From positions 7,266,001-7,330,000 of the forward strand of contig NZ_CP033365.1 of the NCBI RefSeq assembly GCF_013170825.1: DNA of 64,000 nt. Direction: 5' to 3'. The stretch is from Mesorhizobium sp. NZP2298. GTDB taxonomy: Bacteria; Pseudomonadota; Alphaproteobacteria; Rhizobiales; Rhizobiaceae. Numbering within the stretch: position 1 is the stretch's first letter; every line of letters starts with the position of its first letter. Under the pieces are notes generated by a model, which was given only the letters and a program-made list of their open reading frames with translations, had not been told where the DNA came from and did not search any database. The position numbers and the translations under genes are program-made. Positions 30,310 to 39,775 of this stretch are shown in pieces.

Positions 30310-31547
30310 TGCGTCCCGACATCGATGCGCCTGGCCTAGTGTGGATTAAACGCCGTGCTGGGCATACTCCGTATTGGCGCCCGCCAGAGTGGTATCTTCC
30401 GAACAACGAGAAGGCCGCGCATATCAACCTGTCGCCGCTAGCCGGCATGCCAGACCAACTAATCGCGCGCTGCCAGTCGTTGCAATCCGAAGCGCTTGCG
30501 TGGAAGGCAGGCGTGCGTGGCCACATAGGCTCATTCGACGGTACGTTCGGCCAGATCATCAAGAAGTACCTCAACGACGAGGACAGCTCGTTTAAGGCGC
30601 TGCGGCCTGGCTCGCGCCACCCCTATGAGTTCTACGCCAAACGCCTTGAATATGAGCTTGGTGAACTGCGCGTTGACGAGGTTAGTGGCGTCGACCTGAA
30701 GCGCTGGCACGAACGCTGGTCTGCTGGCGGCGAAAAGCTTGCCGCATCTAAGATGATGCGTGCCGTGCTGGACGCTGCCATTGCGTTTACAATCATGAGT
30801 TCAAAGGCTGGCACGCCAGAGTTTCGCGCCGCGTCTGAATTGCGCGAGATACTGAAGACGGCAAGCCGCAAGATACCCAATCCGAAGCGCCGCGAGTCGA
30901 TCGTTACCGCTGACCAGGTAGTGGCGTTGCGTGCTGCGGCACATGCGGACAACCGACCCGCCTGCGCACTGGTGTACGCAATGGTGTTTGAGACCACGTT
31001 GCGCCTGTGGGACGTTATCGGCCAGTGGTGGCCAATGGACGCGCCGCTGATAAGCGACGTAGTCATGTCACCACATACCTCCATGCGCGAGGCTAAAAAA
31101 TGGTTCGGGCTGAGGTGGGAAGATGTCGGGCCTGACTTGGTGCTACGCTACATGCCGTCCAAGACGAGCGCCAAGACAGGGCTGTCCGTCACCTTCCCGC
31201 TGGCTAAGGCGCCAATGGTGATGGAAGAGCTTGCGCATTGGCCTGTCGAGAAAAGGACGGGGCCGATGATAGTCGCAGACGGTACTGGCTTGCCGTATTC
31301 GTCTAACTACTTCGGTGAGTTCTGGCGGAAGGACAGAGAGGCTGTCGGCCTGCCTGCGAACATATGGGCGCGCGACTTGCGAGCGTCAGGGATTACGGAA
31401 GGCCGCGCCAGCGGGGCGTCTACAGACGATGCCGCGAAGGTTGCCGGCCATGCGTCGACCAAGACGACGGCCGCCGTGTACGACCGCGCTACGCTCGAGG
31501 CGTCAGAGCGATTTGCGGATGCCAGGACGAAGAAGAGGAACGGGTGA
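30279..31547 (+). CDS. Tyrosine integrase
   Basis: The 422-residue recombinase should integrate and excise the prophage. The catalytic set is Arg242 (FETTLRLWD), probable Lys295, Arg368 (ARDLRASG), His391 (AGHAS) and Tyr401 (VYDR). The usual His of the HxxR box is Arg here (Arg365). GAGGAG precedes the ATG. The N-terminal 150 residues hold the arm- and core-binding domains. It sits at the end of the rightward operon. Confidence 0.9.
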   Translation: MAAEEKAIGLVRPDIDAPGLVWIKRRAGHTPYWRPPEWYLPNNEKAAHINLSPLAGMPDQLIARCQSLQSEALAWKAGVRGHIGSFDGTFGQIIKKYLNDEDSSFKALRPGSRHPYEFYAKRLEYELGELRVDEVSGVDLKRWHERWSAGGEKLAASKMMRAVLDAAIAFTIMSSKAGTPEFRAASELREILKTASRKIPNPKRRESIVTADQVVALRAAAHADNRPACALVYAMVFETTLRLWDVIGQWWPMDAPLISDVVMSPHTSMREAKKWFGLRWEDVGPDLVLRYMPSKTSAKTGLSVTFPLAKAPMVMEELAHWPVEKRTGPMIVADGTGLPYSSNYFGEFWRKDREAVGLPANIWARDLRASGITEGRASGASTDDAAKVAGHASTKTTAAVYDRATLEASERFADARTKKRNG

Positions 31548-31576
31548 ATGGAACTACGGCAAACGGAGGAATTGTG

Positions 31577-31783
31577 ATGGCGTACCAAGTGACATGGACT
31601 GACAAGAAGACTGGCGCGTACTGCGAGGCTGAACACAGCGACATCGATGAAGCGTGCCGCGACGCCAACACCAAGAGCAACCTGCACTGCTCTGCTGTTG
31701 TCCTAAACGTCAGATGCGGCGAAGTGGTTGGATCTCTAAACTACAGTTTTGGGCGCAGAGGGGAAGCCGACGGTGACATGTGA
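31577..31783 (+). CDS. Hypothetical small prophage protein
   Basis: This 68-residue protein has GGAGG 7 nt before the ATG and overlaps the methyltransferase start region. It starts MAYQVTWTDKKTGAYC. Not recognised. Confidence 0.6.
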   Translation: MAYQVTWTDKKTGAYCEAEHSDIDEACRDANTKSNLHCSAVVLNVRCGEVVGSLNYSFGRRGEADGDM

Positions 31784-32570
31784 TTTGCTAATTGGCGATA
31801 GCGCCAAAGTGCTAGCGACGTTGCCATCGGATAGTGTCGACCTAACAGTCACCAGCCCGCCTTACGACAATCTGCGCACATATAACGGATTCGCATTCGA
31901 CTTCGAGGCGATAGCCAGTGAAATCTATCGCGTGACGGCGGTCGGCGGAGTTGTCGTGTGGAATGTCGGAGACGCCACAGTCAATGGAAGCGAGACCGGA
32001 ACGTCGTTTCGGCAAGCGCTGTTCTTCAAGGACGAGTGTGGCTTCAATCTGCACGACACTATGATTTACCGAAAGACAGGTACGGGGGCCTGCGGCAGCA
32101 ATCTCGCCTACTGGCAGGCTCACGAATATATGTTCGTTCTGTCAAAAGGGAAGCCGAAGGCTGTCAACCGCATAGCCGATCATAAAAACACAAGCGCTGG
32201 CCGGGTAAGCTCGTTTGGTCGGTTCAATAAGGATGGTGTAAAAAAAGACGCACGACTTCGAGTTAATCCCGAATACTCAATAAGGCAAAATGTTTGGGAT
32301 ATCCACCCTTTTGCATCAAACGACAACACGAAGCATCCCGCCAGGTTCCCCGAGCAGCTAGCCCGCGACCACATCGTCTCATGGTCAAATCCTGGCGACA
32401 CCATCCTAGATCCGTTTCTCGGAAGCGGGACAACTGGTAAGATGGCCGCGCAACTTGGTCGCAAGTTCATCGGCATCGAAATAAGCGACGAGTATGCAGG
32501 CATAGCGCGAGCACGAATCGAAGCAGCCAACGACAATCGCGCGCCAGACCTATTCGCAGAGGCTGCATAG
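31773..32570 (+). CDS. DNA N4/N6 methyltransferase, TSPPY type
   Basis: A beta-type methyltransferase of about 265 residues. Motif IV is VTSPPYDNL near the N-terminus, and motif I is LDPFLGSGTTG near the C-terminus, with KHPARFPEQL before it. SPPY favours cytosine-N4 methylation but adenine is possible. The GTG at 31773 has AGGGGAAG 7 nt upstream; a TTG eight codons earlier is less likely. No nuclease partner is adjacent. It may protect phage DNA or mark host DNA in the lysogen. Confidence 0.85.
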   Translation: MTCDLLIGDSAKVLATLPSDSVDLTVTSPPYDNLRTYNGFAFDFEAIASEIYRVTAVGGVVVWNVGDATVNGSETGTSFRQALFFKDECGFNLHDTMIYRKTGTGACGSNLAYWQAHEYMFVLSKGKPKAVNRIADHKNTSAGRVSSFGRFNKDGVKKDARLRVNPEYSIRQNVWDIHPFASNDNTKHPARFPEQLARDHIVSWSNPGDTILDPFLGSGTTGKMAAQLGRKFIGIEISDEYAGIARARIEAANDNRAPDLFAEAA

Positions 32571-32588
32571 TTATTGCGCAAGCAATAA
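32571..32588. repeat. Short perfect inverted repeat after the methyltransferase gene
   Basis: TTATTGC-GCAA-GCAATAA starts at the methyltransferase stop. No T-run follows, so it is a weak terminator candidate at best. Confidence 0.4.
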
Positions 32589-32684
32589 CCGGCCTGTTCG
32601 ACCGCAAGCCCTTGATATGATTGAGCCGCGTTATTGAGCGTTACCGGGGTGGTTCTGGGCCACAAAGATAGTTGCAGTTAGGGC

Positions 32685-32714
32685 TTGACGACCTAGGGCT
32701 GCTCGCCCTATATA
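32685..32714 (+). promoter_or_regulatory. Promoter with internal operator-like palindrome
   Basis: TTGACG (32685-32690) and TATATA (32709-32714) are 18 nt apart. Between them lies a perfect inverted repeat, TAGGGC-TGCTC-GCCCTA (32694-32710), a likely repressor site. It differs from the CI operators. Confidence 0.6.
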
Positions 32715-32741
32715 TGGTTCATCGAAACAAGGAGATTCGCC

Positions 32742-33005
32742 ATGAACCAGACTCCAGAAAAGTTCATTGACACAGGCGGCAACGGCTATCCGCAACGCTT
32801 TCATTCCGTGAGCACGCTGCCCCGTACGGCGTTCGACGTTTACTACGATGGCTCTTTTGGCCATTGGATGCCGGAAATCAGGGCGCAGGGGTATCCGCGT
32901 GTTCGCCATCTGCCCGGTGCCACTACGCGGTACGGCGGTTTCGAGACAAAGGCGGCTGCTGAGCGTGCGCTTGACGAATTCTACGGAATGGCGGGTGCGT
33001 CATGA
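32742..33005 (+). CDS. Hypothetical prophage-end protein
   Basis: This 87-residue protein has AGGAG upstream and is the first gene of a three-gene unit after the promoter above. It has RTAFDVYYDGSFGHWMPEIR, a beta-rich pattern. Not recognised. Confidence 0.6.
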   Translation: MNQTPEKFIDTGGNGYPQRFHSVSTLPRTAFDVYYDGSFGHWMPEIRAQGYPRVRHLPGATTRYGGFETKAAAERALDEFYGMAGAS

Positions 33006-33190
33006 AAACGACGCTGAACATTGAAGAAGCCAAGGCGTATCCATTCCCGCTTGGAATGCACGCCTTGGTGGGCGATGCGCAACGACTTCTCGACTCCAAG
33101 TCGATCGACGCCTACGCCATCAAGAAGAACGGACGCGGCGACAGCGTCATGGGTGTGCGCGTAGGCGATGCGTGGTTCTACTTGGCATGA
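33002..33190 (+). CDS. Hypothetical small prophage-end protein
   Basis: This 62-residue protein overlaps both neighbours by 4 nt. It starts MKTTLNIEEAKAYPFP and has GVRVGDAWFYLA at the end. Not recognised. Confidence 0.58.
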   Translation: MKTTLNIEEAKAYPFPLGMHALVGDAQRLLDSKSIDAYAIKKNGRGDSVMGVRVGDAWFYLA

Positions 33191-33399
33191 CGCCCGCCGC
33201 CTTCAGGGCAACGATTGAGAACTTAGGGATATCCCAATTAGCCGCAGCGCGGCTATTGGGGATCGATGGCCGCACTTGCCGCCGCTACATTAGGGGCGAC
33301 TTGGCGGTTCCAGCCACGATAGAGCGGCTGATAAAAGCCTACCTAGACGGCTACAGGCCACCTGATTGGCCCAGCACGAAACCGGAACGAAACACGTAA
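33187..33399 (+). CDS. Small helix-turn-helix protein
   Basis: The 70-residue protein has a clear Xre-like helix-turn-helix (ISQLAAARLLGIDGRTCRRYI, about 14-34). The ATG overlaps the upstream stop. It may bind the palindrome in its own promoter; that is inference. Confidence 0.7.
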   Translation: MTPAAFRATIENLGISQLAAARLLGIDGRTCRRYIRGDLAVPATIERLIKAYLDGYRPPDWPSTKPERNT

Positions 33400-33657
33400 C
33401 GCCCCCACGTTCGGAATAACGCGGCCATTGATTCTATTAGTTTCCGAGTTAACGCGTTGTTTACCACGTTGAGGGAAATGTGGGCGCGTCGGCTACCCGT
33501 GTTTATCCTGTATCGAATTTTTCACGGTTTTTCGGAGCGCGGGTGAACCCCCGGGAAGCTTGTCTTCCACCGTGGCATGGAAGCGCGGTCGCCTTCGTTC
33601 CGGCAGGGACTTGGGGAGCCGGCCGCAAGCCGGCCAATCTGAAAGACGGACGCACCG
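33400..33657. other. Junction between prophage and host chromosome
   Basis: About 258 nt without a gene. The phage-like cassette ends at 33399 and the host podJ-like gene starts at 33658, so the attachment site should lie here or close to the integrase end. No tRNA is present and the other junction is outside the window, so the core repeat cannot be seen. A GCCGGC-CGCAA-GCCGGC palindrome lies near 33618-33634. Confidence 0.5.
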
Positions 33658-36600
33658 ATGAACAGCAAGCGGTCCTACCTCGATACACTCAACGCCGGCA
33701 GGCAGCGCAGGCCGCAGACCACGCTCGAGCAACTGAACCGCTCGCTGGAGACGCTGGAGCAGCGATTGGGGCAGACCCGCGAGGAGGTGACGGCACGTCC
33801 GGCTCCCCGCCAATACGGCGCCGACCCACGTTATCCCGCCACGGACCCGCGCTATCCCGCCGCGCAGCCAACCGGCCAGCAGCGCTGGTACGAGGATCCG
33901 CAACCGGCACCACGCCCGCAGAGCCCGGCGCCAGCCCCTTCATTCGAGCAAAATTACCAAGCCATCGCCCGCGACATCGACCGTGTGCGCGGCCAGGAAG
34001 ACAGTGTCGCCATGGTCGGCAAGATCGCCGGCGAGTTGCGCGGCATGCGCGAGGAACTGCGCCACCAGATGACGGCAGGCCTGCAGCGAGAATTCGATGC
34101 ACTGCGCAAGGACATCGACCGCGCCTTCCAGGCGAACGCCAAGCCCGGCGCAGCGGGCAAGGGCAGCGCCGAACTCGGCGTCGAGTTCGAACGGCTTTCC
34201 GGCGCCATCAAGTCGCTGTCGGAGAAGAGCGACGACAGAAGCGTCAATCTGCTGCGGCTCGAGCTCGAGCAGGTCAAGGCCGCGCTCGACACGCTGGCGC
34301 GCGAGGAGAGCGTGCAGAAGGTCGACCGCCGCTGGGACGAATTCGACCGCCGCTGGGCGGCTTTCGAAGACCGCGTCGACGCCGACCAGCGCAAACGTTC
34401 CGACGATCCCGCCCTTGCGGCGCTGACCGGCCGGCTGGAGCAGATCAGCAACGCCGTCAACAACCTGCCCGAATCGCTGTCGCTGCGCTCGCTCGAGGAA
34501 AAGGTCCGTACCCTGGCCGGCGCTGTCGATCACTTCGCCAGCCAGCAGGACAATCGCGGCGGTGACACGCTTGCCATGATCGACGAGCGGCTGGACGAGA
34601 TTTCCCGCGCCATCGTTGCCTCGACCGTCGCGGCACAGGCCAATTCGGTCGACCACGAAGCCTTCGACCGCATCGAGAAGCGCATCGACTCGCTCGCCCG
34701 GCAGATCGAGGAAGTGGCACAGGATCGCCCTGGCGACGCGGTCATGGATCGGCTGGGCACGCTATCGAACCGGGTCGACGAACTTGCCGGCCGCGCCAAC
34801 CTTCCCGAACAGGCGATGGAACGGCTGGCCAAGCAGATCACGCTCATCGCCGACAAGATCGACCAGGCGCCTGCCATGCCCGACGCCGACTATATCTTCC
34901 AGGGGCTCGAGCAGCGCTTCGACGTGCTATCCGGCATGATGGAACGCCGGCAGGGCGACGCCATCGAACAGGGCAACATGCTGTTTCGCGATCTCGAGCG
35001 CCGCCTGGACGAGGTTGCCGACCGGCTCGACCAGCGCTTCGTGCCGCAAGTCGACAGCGCCGGCATCATGGAAGCCATCGACGCACGCTTCACCGCGCTC
35101 GCAACGCGCATGGAGACGCGCGCGCCCGATCCCGCCGGCGAAGCGGCGATCCGTGGACTGGAAAGCCGGCTCGATGACATTTCCAGCCGGCTCGACGCAT
35201 CGGCGGCCCAGGTGGCCGGCATCGACCCGGCGCTGATCCGCAGCCTGGAAGCGCAGGTCGCCGGCCTGTCCGCCCATCTTTCCAGGCCGAGCACCCCACT
35301 GCCGGAATTCGAGGACATCAGCCCGCGCCTCGACGAAATCGAGAAGGCGCTGGCCGGCACCCGCGATTCCATCCTCGGCGCCGCACGCGAAGCGGCCGAG
35401 AACGCGGTGCGTTCGCTGGCCGGGTCGAGCGCCAACACGACGGCCGTTTCCGGCCTCGCCCAGGACCTGAAGACGCTGGAAACACTGACGCGGCGTTCCG
35501 ACGAGCGCAATTCGCGAACCTTCGAGGCCATCCACGACACATTGCTCAAGATCGTCGACAGGCTTGGTTCGCTGGAGACCAGCGAACCGCCCGAAGCGGT
35601 AAGCGAGCTTCTGGACACGCGCCAGGACGAGGCCGTCGGCAAGCGCCGCGCGCGGACCGCCAAGATGGCTGTCGAGGCGCCGTCCCTGGATATCGACGAG
35701 CCGACGCCGCTGACCGGCGACATGGCCGATCTCGATGGCCGCGCCGCCGCCATCTTGCGCAACGAGCACGGTGCGCGTGGCGACCTGGGTACGCGCACGC
35801 CCGCGGAAGCCGCCGCGGCTGCCGCCATCGCGGCCCTCGGGTCCGACACCATCGCCGAGAAGGACCAGCCGACAGGCCGCAAATCGATGTTCGGCGGGCT
35901 GGCACGTGCCTTCAAGGGCAAGAAGGCGGCGGATGTTCCGCCGCTGGCCGGTTCGACGCCGAGCAGCGATATCCCGAGTGTTGATCTCGACGAGCCCCTC
36001 GACCCGAAAGTGGCCAATCGCCCACTGGAGCCCGGCTCCGGTGCGCCGGACCTCAATGCCATCATGAAGCGGGTGCGCGACGAGCGTGGTCAGCCGGCCA
36101 AGCTCAGCGAAAGCGACGCCGCGAAATCAGACTTCATCGCCGCCGCACGGCGCGCAGCCCAGGCCGCCGCGGCCGAGGCCGACGCCTTGAAGCGCCAGTC
36201 AACGATGAAGGGACCGGTGAAGGCGCTCAGGATCGGCGACCTGCTCAAGGCGCGGCGCAAGCCGATCCTGATGGCGGCGGCGGCGATCATGCTGGCGCTT
36301 GCCGGCCTGCAGCTCGGCAAGGCGTTTCTCTCGGATCCCGCCCAGGTGGCAGGCAATGACGCGGCACCGATCGTCGACGCGAAACCAGTACAAACGGCGT
36401 CCGTCGACACGACGAGCCAGCCGAAGGCGGAAGTTCAGTCGGCGGCAACGGACAGTGCGCCGGCCCGCGCCGTCAGGCAGGCAGAACCATCCGCGTCCGC
36501 GACCAAGGACGACATGGTGACGCAGACCGCCCTGGCGATGCCGTCAGACATGGATGCAACGGCGGATACAGCGCCGGTTGCGGCGCCCGCGGCTTCGGCC

Positions 36601-37692
36601 GCCTCTTCCGGCCCGAGCGCTGCCGCCTCCGACGCGATGGCTCCGGCACCAGCCGCGCCCGTTGCCGTGACCCCGGATGCGACGGCGTCAGTTCCGACCG
36701 CCATCACCGGCGGCGCGCAAGCGACGGATACCGATGCCCAGCCGGTCGCGGCTGCCCCGACGGCGGTCCATGAGACCACGGCCAAACTCACCACCGGTGC
36801 CGTTGCGCCGACGGATGCACCGGCAGCCACGACCAAGTTCGACATTCCGGCCGATGCCGGCCCAGCCGCATTGCGCGATGCCGCCGCCAATGGCGACGCC
36901 AAGGCGCTGTTCGAGATCGGCTCGCGCTACGCCGAGTCGCGCGGCGTCAAGGAAGACATGGCGGCAGCGGCCAAATGGTACGAGAAATCGGCCGAACTCG
37001 GTTTCGCGCCGGCCGAATACCGCATCGGCAATTTCTACGAAAAAGGCATCGGCGTCGCGCGCGACATCAAGAAGTCGAAGACCTGGTACCAGCTCGCCGC
37101 CGAACAGGGCAACGCCAGCGCCATGCACAATCTGGCCGTGCTGTTCGCCATGGCCGCCGATGGCGTGACCGACAATGAATCGGCCGCGCACTGGTTCCAG
37201 GAGGCAGCCGACCTCGGCGTCAAGGACAGCCAGTTCAATCTCGGCATCCTCGCCGCCAAGGGCGTCGGCATGAAGCAGAACCTCGAGGAATCCTACAAAT
37301 GGTTCGCGCTCGTCGCCAAGACGGGCGACAAGGACGCGGCCGCCAAGCGCGACGAGATTGCCAACGCGCTGCGGCCCGAGCAGCTCGAGCGGGCACGCGC
37401 CGCGACCGAATTGTGGAAGGCCAAGCCGCTCAACGCGGCATCCAATTCGGCCGACATTCCCGAGTCCTGGCAAGAGGGTACGCCGCAGACGACCGCCGGC
37501 ATCGACATGAAGAAGGCGGTCAAGAACATCCAGCTCATCCTCAACAAGAACGGCTATGACGCCGGCGGCGCCGACGGCGTCATGGGCGACAAGACCAAGA
37601 ACGCGATCATCGCTTTCCAGACCGACAACAAGCTGCCGGCGACCGGCGCCGTCGATGAGAAACTGGTCCGGGCGCTGCTGGCGCGCAAATAA
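33658..37692 (+). CDS. podJ: PodJ-like polarity/localization factor
   Basis: The 1344-residue protein resembles PodJ of Caulobacter and rhizobia, which organises the cell pole. A long cytoplasmic part (about 1-640) is full of coiled-coil heptads, followed by an Ala/Asp-rich linker. One transmembrane helix lies at about 866-885 (ILMAAAAIMLALAG). The periplasmic part holds Sel1-type repeats (about 1065-1238, for example AKWYEKSAELG) and a C-terminal peptidoglycan-binding domain (about 1281-1344, IQLILNKNGYDAGGADG). It is longer than Caulobacter PodJ (974), as in other rhizobia. The prophage is integrated just upstream. Confidence 0.78.
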   Translation: MNSKRSYLDTLNAGRQRRPQTTLEQLNRSLETLEQRLGQTREEVTARPAPRQYGADPRYPATDPRYPAAQPTGQQRWYEDPQPAPRPQSPAPAPSFEQNYQAIARDIDRVRGQEDSVAMVGKIAGELRGMREELRHQMTAGLQREFDALRKDIDRAFQANAKPGAAGKGSAELGVEFERLSGAIKSLSEKSDDRSVNLLRLELEQVKAALDTLAREESVQKVDRRWDEFDRRWAAFEDRVDADQRKRSDDPALAALTGRLEQISNAVNNLPESLSLRSLEEKVRTLAGAVDHFASQQDNRGGDTLAMIDERLDEISRAIVASTVAAQANSVDHEAFDRIEKRIDSLARQIEEVAQDRPGDAVMDRLGTLSNRVDELAGRANLPEQAMERLAKQITLIADKIDQAPAMPDADYIFQGLEQRFDVLSGMMERRQGDAIEQGNMLFRDLERRLDEVADRLDQRFVPQVDSAGIMEAIDARFTALATRMETRAPDPAGEAAIRGLESRLDDISSRLDASAAQVAGIDPALIRSLEAQVAGLSAHLSRPSTPLPEFEDISPRLDEIEKALAGTRDSILGAAREAAENAVRSLAGSSANTTAVSGLAQDLKTLETLTRRSDERNSRTFEAIHDTLLKIVDRLGSLETSEPPEAVSELLDTRQDEAVGKRRARTAKMAVEAPSLDIDEPTPLTGDMADLDGRAAAILRNEHGARGDLGTRTPAEAAAAAAIAALGSDTIAEKDQPTGRKSMFGGLARAFKGKKAADVPPLAGSTPSSDIPSVDLDEPLDPKVANRPLEPGSGAPDLNAIMKRVRDERGQPAKLSESDAAKSDFIAAARRAAQAAAAEADALKRQSTMKGPVKALRIGDLLKARRKPILMAAAAIMLALAGLQLGKAFLSDPAQVAGNDAAPIVDAKPVQTASVDTTSQPKAEVQSAATDSAPARAVRQAEPSASATKDDMVTQTALAMPSDMDATADTAPVAAPAASAASSGPSAAASDAMAPAPAAPVAVTPDATASVPTAITGGAQATDTDAQPVAAAPTAVHETTAKLTTGAVAPTDAPAATTKFDIPADAGPAALRDAAANGDAKALFEIGSRYAESRGVKEDMAAAAKWYEKSAELGFAPAEYRIGNFYEKGIGVARDIKKSKTWYQLAAEQGNASAMHNLAVLFAMAADGVTDNESAAHWFQEAADLGVKDSQFNLGILAAKGVGMKQNLEESYKWFALVAKTGDKDAAAKRDEIANALRPEQLERARAATELWKAKPLNAASNSADIPESWQEGTPQTTAGIDMKKAVKNIQLILNKNGYDAGGADGVMGDKTKNAIIAFQTDNKLPATGAVDEKLVRALLARK

Positions 37693-37699
37693 CAGAACA

Positions 37700-37719
37700 A
37701 GCGTCGTTTCCACGACGCT
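37700..37719. terminator. Hairpin after podJ, weak terminator candidate
   Basis: AGCGTCGT-TTCC-ACGACGCT forms an 8-bp perfect stem 8 nt after the stop. No clear T-run follows. A second hairpin, around 37768-37795, is preceded rather than followed by Ts. Confidence 0.4.
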
Positions 37720-37885
37720 ACTGCCATACATTTGCCTGTTAACTGATTGAGATATTTTTTGTTTCGGCGCGGCGACGGGGTTTGACCCCGCCGCCGCGTC
37801 GGCGCAAGGAAAAATTGGCTTTTCGGTGCGAGACTGCTCATAGCGGCTGTATTTCGCCGACAGGCAAACTGATCGAGACTGACGG

Positions 37886-38809
37886 GTGGGCATCTATCTC
37901 CCGATTGCGGAAATTTCCGTCAACGTCTTCGTGCTGCTGGCCATGGGGGCGGCGGTGGGCTTCCTGTCGGGCATGTTCGGCGTCGGTGGCGGGTTCCTCA
38001 TCACGCCACTCTTGATTTTCTACAACATCCCCCCGGCGATCGCGGTTGCCACGGGCGCCAACCAGGTCATCGCCTCTTCAGTCTCCGGCGTGCTTTCTCA
38101 CATGAAGCGAGGCACGCTCGACTTCAAGCTGGGCGGCGTGCTTCTGGCCGGCGGCATCGTCGGCTCCACCGCCGGCATCTACGTCTTCGCCTTCCTGCGC
38201 CGGCTTGGCCAGCTCGACCTGTTCATCTCGCTGCTTTATGTCGTGCTGCTCGGCACGGTCGGCGGACTGATGCTGGTCGAGAGCATCAATGCACTGCGCG
38301 CAACACGCAGCGGTGCCGCCCCGGTGCTGAAGAAATCCGGCCAGCACAACTGGATTCACCGGCTGCCGCTGAAGATGCGCTTCAGGGCGTCGAAGCTGTT
38401 CGTCAGCGTCATCCCTGTGCTTGGCCTTGGCGCCGGCATCGGCTTCCTGTCGTCGATCATGGGCGTCGGCGGCGGCTTCATCATGGTGCCGGCGCTGATC
38501 TATCTGCTCAAGGTGCCGACCAATGTCGTTATCGGCACCTCACTGTTCCAGATCATCTTCACGTCGGCCTATACGACGCTGGTCCATGCCACCACCAACC
38601 AGACGGTCGATGTCGTGCTGGCCTTCCTGTTGATGGCGGGTGGCGTGGCCGGCGCGCAATATGGCGCCAAGGCCGGCCAGAGGCTGCGCGGCGAGCAACT
38701 CAGGGCGTTGCTGGCCTTGCTGGTGCTGGCCGTGGCGATCAGGCTCGCCATCGATCTTTTCGTCACCCCGCCCAATCTCTATTCGCTGTCCAGCGTGGGC
38801 CTCAACTGA
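37886..38809 (+). CDS. TauE/SafE family sulfite/sulfonate exporter
   Basis: This 307-residue integral membrane protein has about 8 helices. It contains two family repeats with FLSGMFGVGGGFLITPLL and FLSSIMGVGGGFIMVPAL. TauE/SafE proteins export sulfite or sulfoacetate. The start is GTG at 37886. The next gene overlaps it (TGATG) and encodes the TIGR02186 protein, its usual partner. With SoeABC 4 kb away, a sulfite-handling role is likely. Confidence 0.85.
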   Translation: MGIYLPIAEISVNVFVLLAMGAAVGFLSGMFGVGGGFLITPLLIFYNIPPAIAVATGANQVIASSVSGVLSHMKRGTLDFKLGGVLLAGGIVGSTAGIYVFAFLRRLGQLDLFISLLYVVLLGTVGGLMLVESINALRATRSGAAPVLKKSGQHNWIHRLPLKMRFRASKLFVSVIPVLGLGAGIGFLSSIMGVGGGFIMVPALIYLLKVPTNVVIGTSLFQIIFTSAYTTLVHATTNQTVDVVLAFLLMAGGVAGAQYGAKAGQRLRGEQLRALLALLVLAVAIRLAIDLFVTPPNLYSLSSVGLN

Positions 38810-39600
38810 TGACGGGCCCGAAAGCGTTCGCAGCCGCCATCCTCCTGTCACTGCTTGCGGCCGCCGCACCGGCGAAGGCACAGTCGCCGCTGCCGGAAGG
38901 CATCCAGATCGGGCTCTCCACCGACAATGTCTCGATCACCGCCGGCTTTTCCGGCGCCGACCTGACCATCTTCGGCTCGCTGGAAAACCCCGACCCGCTT
39001 ATAGCCCGTCAGAACCGCTACGATGTCATCGTCGTGCTCGAAGGCCCGCCGCGACCGGTGGTGGTGCGCCGCAAGGACCGGGTGCTTGGCGTGTGGGTCA
39101 ATCTCGATTCCGAAACCTTCGAGAACGTGCCGATGTCCTATTCGGTGGCAACGACGCGGCCGCTGCAGGATATCACCGAACCGAACAGCTACAGACAGCT
39201 GTCGCTCGGCGCCTCCAACCTCTATATGCAGCCCGCCGACGCCGGCGACAGTCCGGCGACGATCGAGGAATTCACCGCGGCATTACGCGAACGCAAGGCC
39301 GCGACCGGCCTCTACAGCGAAAATGTCGGCGGTGTGCAATTCCTGTCGCAGAACCTGTTCCGCGCCACCGTCAGGCTGGCGCCGAATGTGCCGGTCGGCA
39401 CCCACAAGGCGCGCGCCTTCCTGTTCAGGAGCGGCCTGTTCATCAAGGAGAGTTCGGCCCAGCTCGAAATCCGCAAGTCCGGATTCGAACAGTCGATCTT
39501 CCGGGTCGCCCACGACTACTCCTTCCTCTATGGCGTCTTCGCCATATCGCTGGCCATGCTGACGGGCTGGCTCGGCAGGCTGGTCTTCCGCAAGGACTGA
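38809..39600 (+). CDS. TIGR02186-like membrane-anchored protein
   Basis: The 263-residue protein has a signal peptide (LLSLLAAAAPAKAQ, cleavage near residue 25), a beta-rich periplasmic region and a C-terminal transmembrane helix (VFAISLAMLTGWLG). It matches the TIGR02186 family, found next to TauE-type exporters in alphaproteobacteria. Function unknown; coupling to the exporter is inferred from the overlapping genes. Confidence 0.78.
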   Translation: MTGPKAFAAAILLSLLAAAAPAKAQSPLPEGIQIGLSTDNVSITAGFSGADLTIFGSLENPDPLIARQNRYDVIVVLEGPPRPVVVRRKDRVLGVWVNLDSETFENVPMSYSVATTRPLQDITEPNSYRQLSLGASNLYMQPADAGDSPATIEEFTAALRERKAATGLYSENVGGVQFLSQNLFRATVRLAPNVPVGTHKARAFLFRSGLFIKESSAQLEIRKSGFEQSIFRVAHDYSFLYGVFAISLAMLTGWLGRLVFRKD

Positions 39601-39775
39601 GCCATCCCAAAGGGGGTTTCCCTTTCCCGCCTCATGCTATAGACCGCACCTCCCCGCCCACCGGGCAAGCACGCACAATTCAATTCGGCAAAGTGGTTCG
39701 GTCGCCCGAAACCGCAGCGCACGCTTCTCCTGCGAGCGCCGATCCACTGCCTGGCGCCAATGACAGGAGGCTGCC

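Noticed and set aside
37768..37795. GC-rich hairpin downstream of podJ as terminator
   Set aside because: The T-run precedes the stem on the plus strand, so it is not a standard terminator.
36688..37893. 401-codon minus-strand frame opposite the end of podJ
   Set aside because: Low-complexity translation of Sel1 repeats in antisense.
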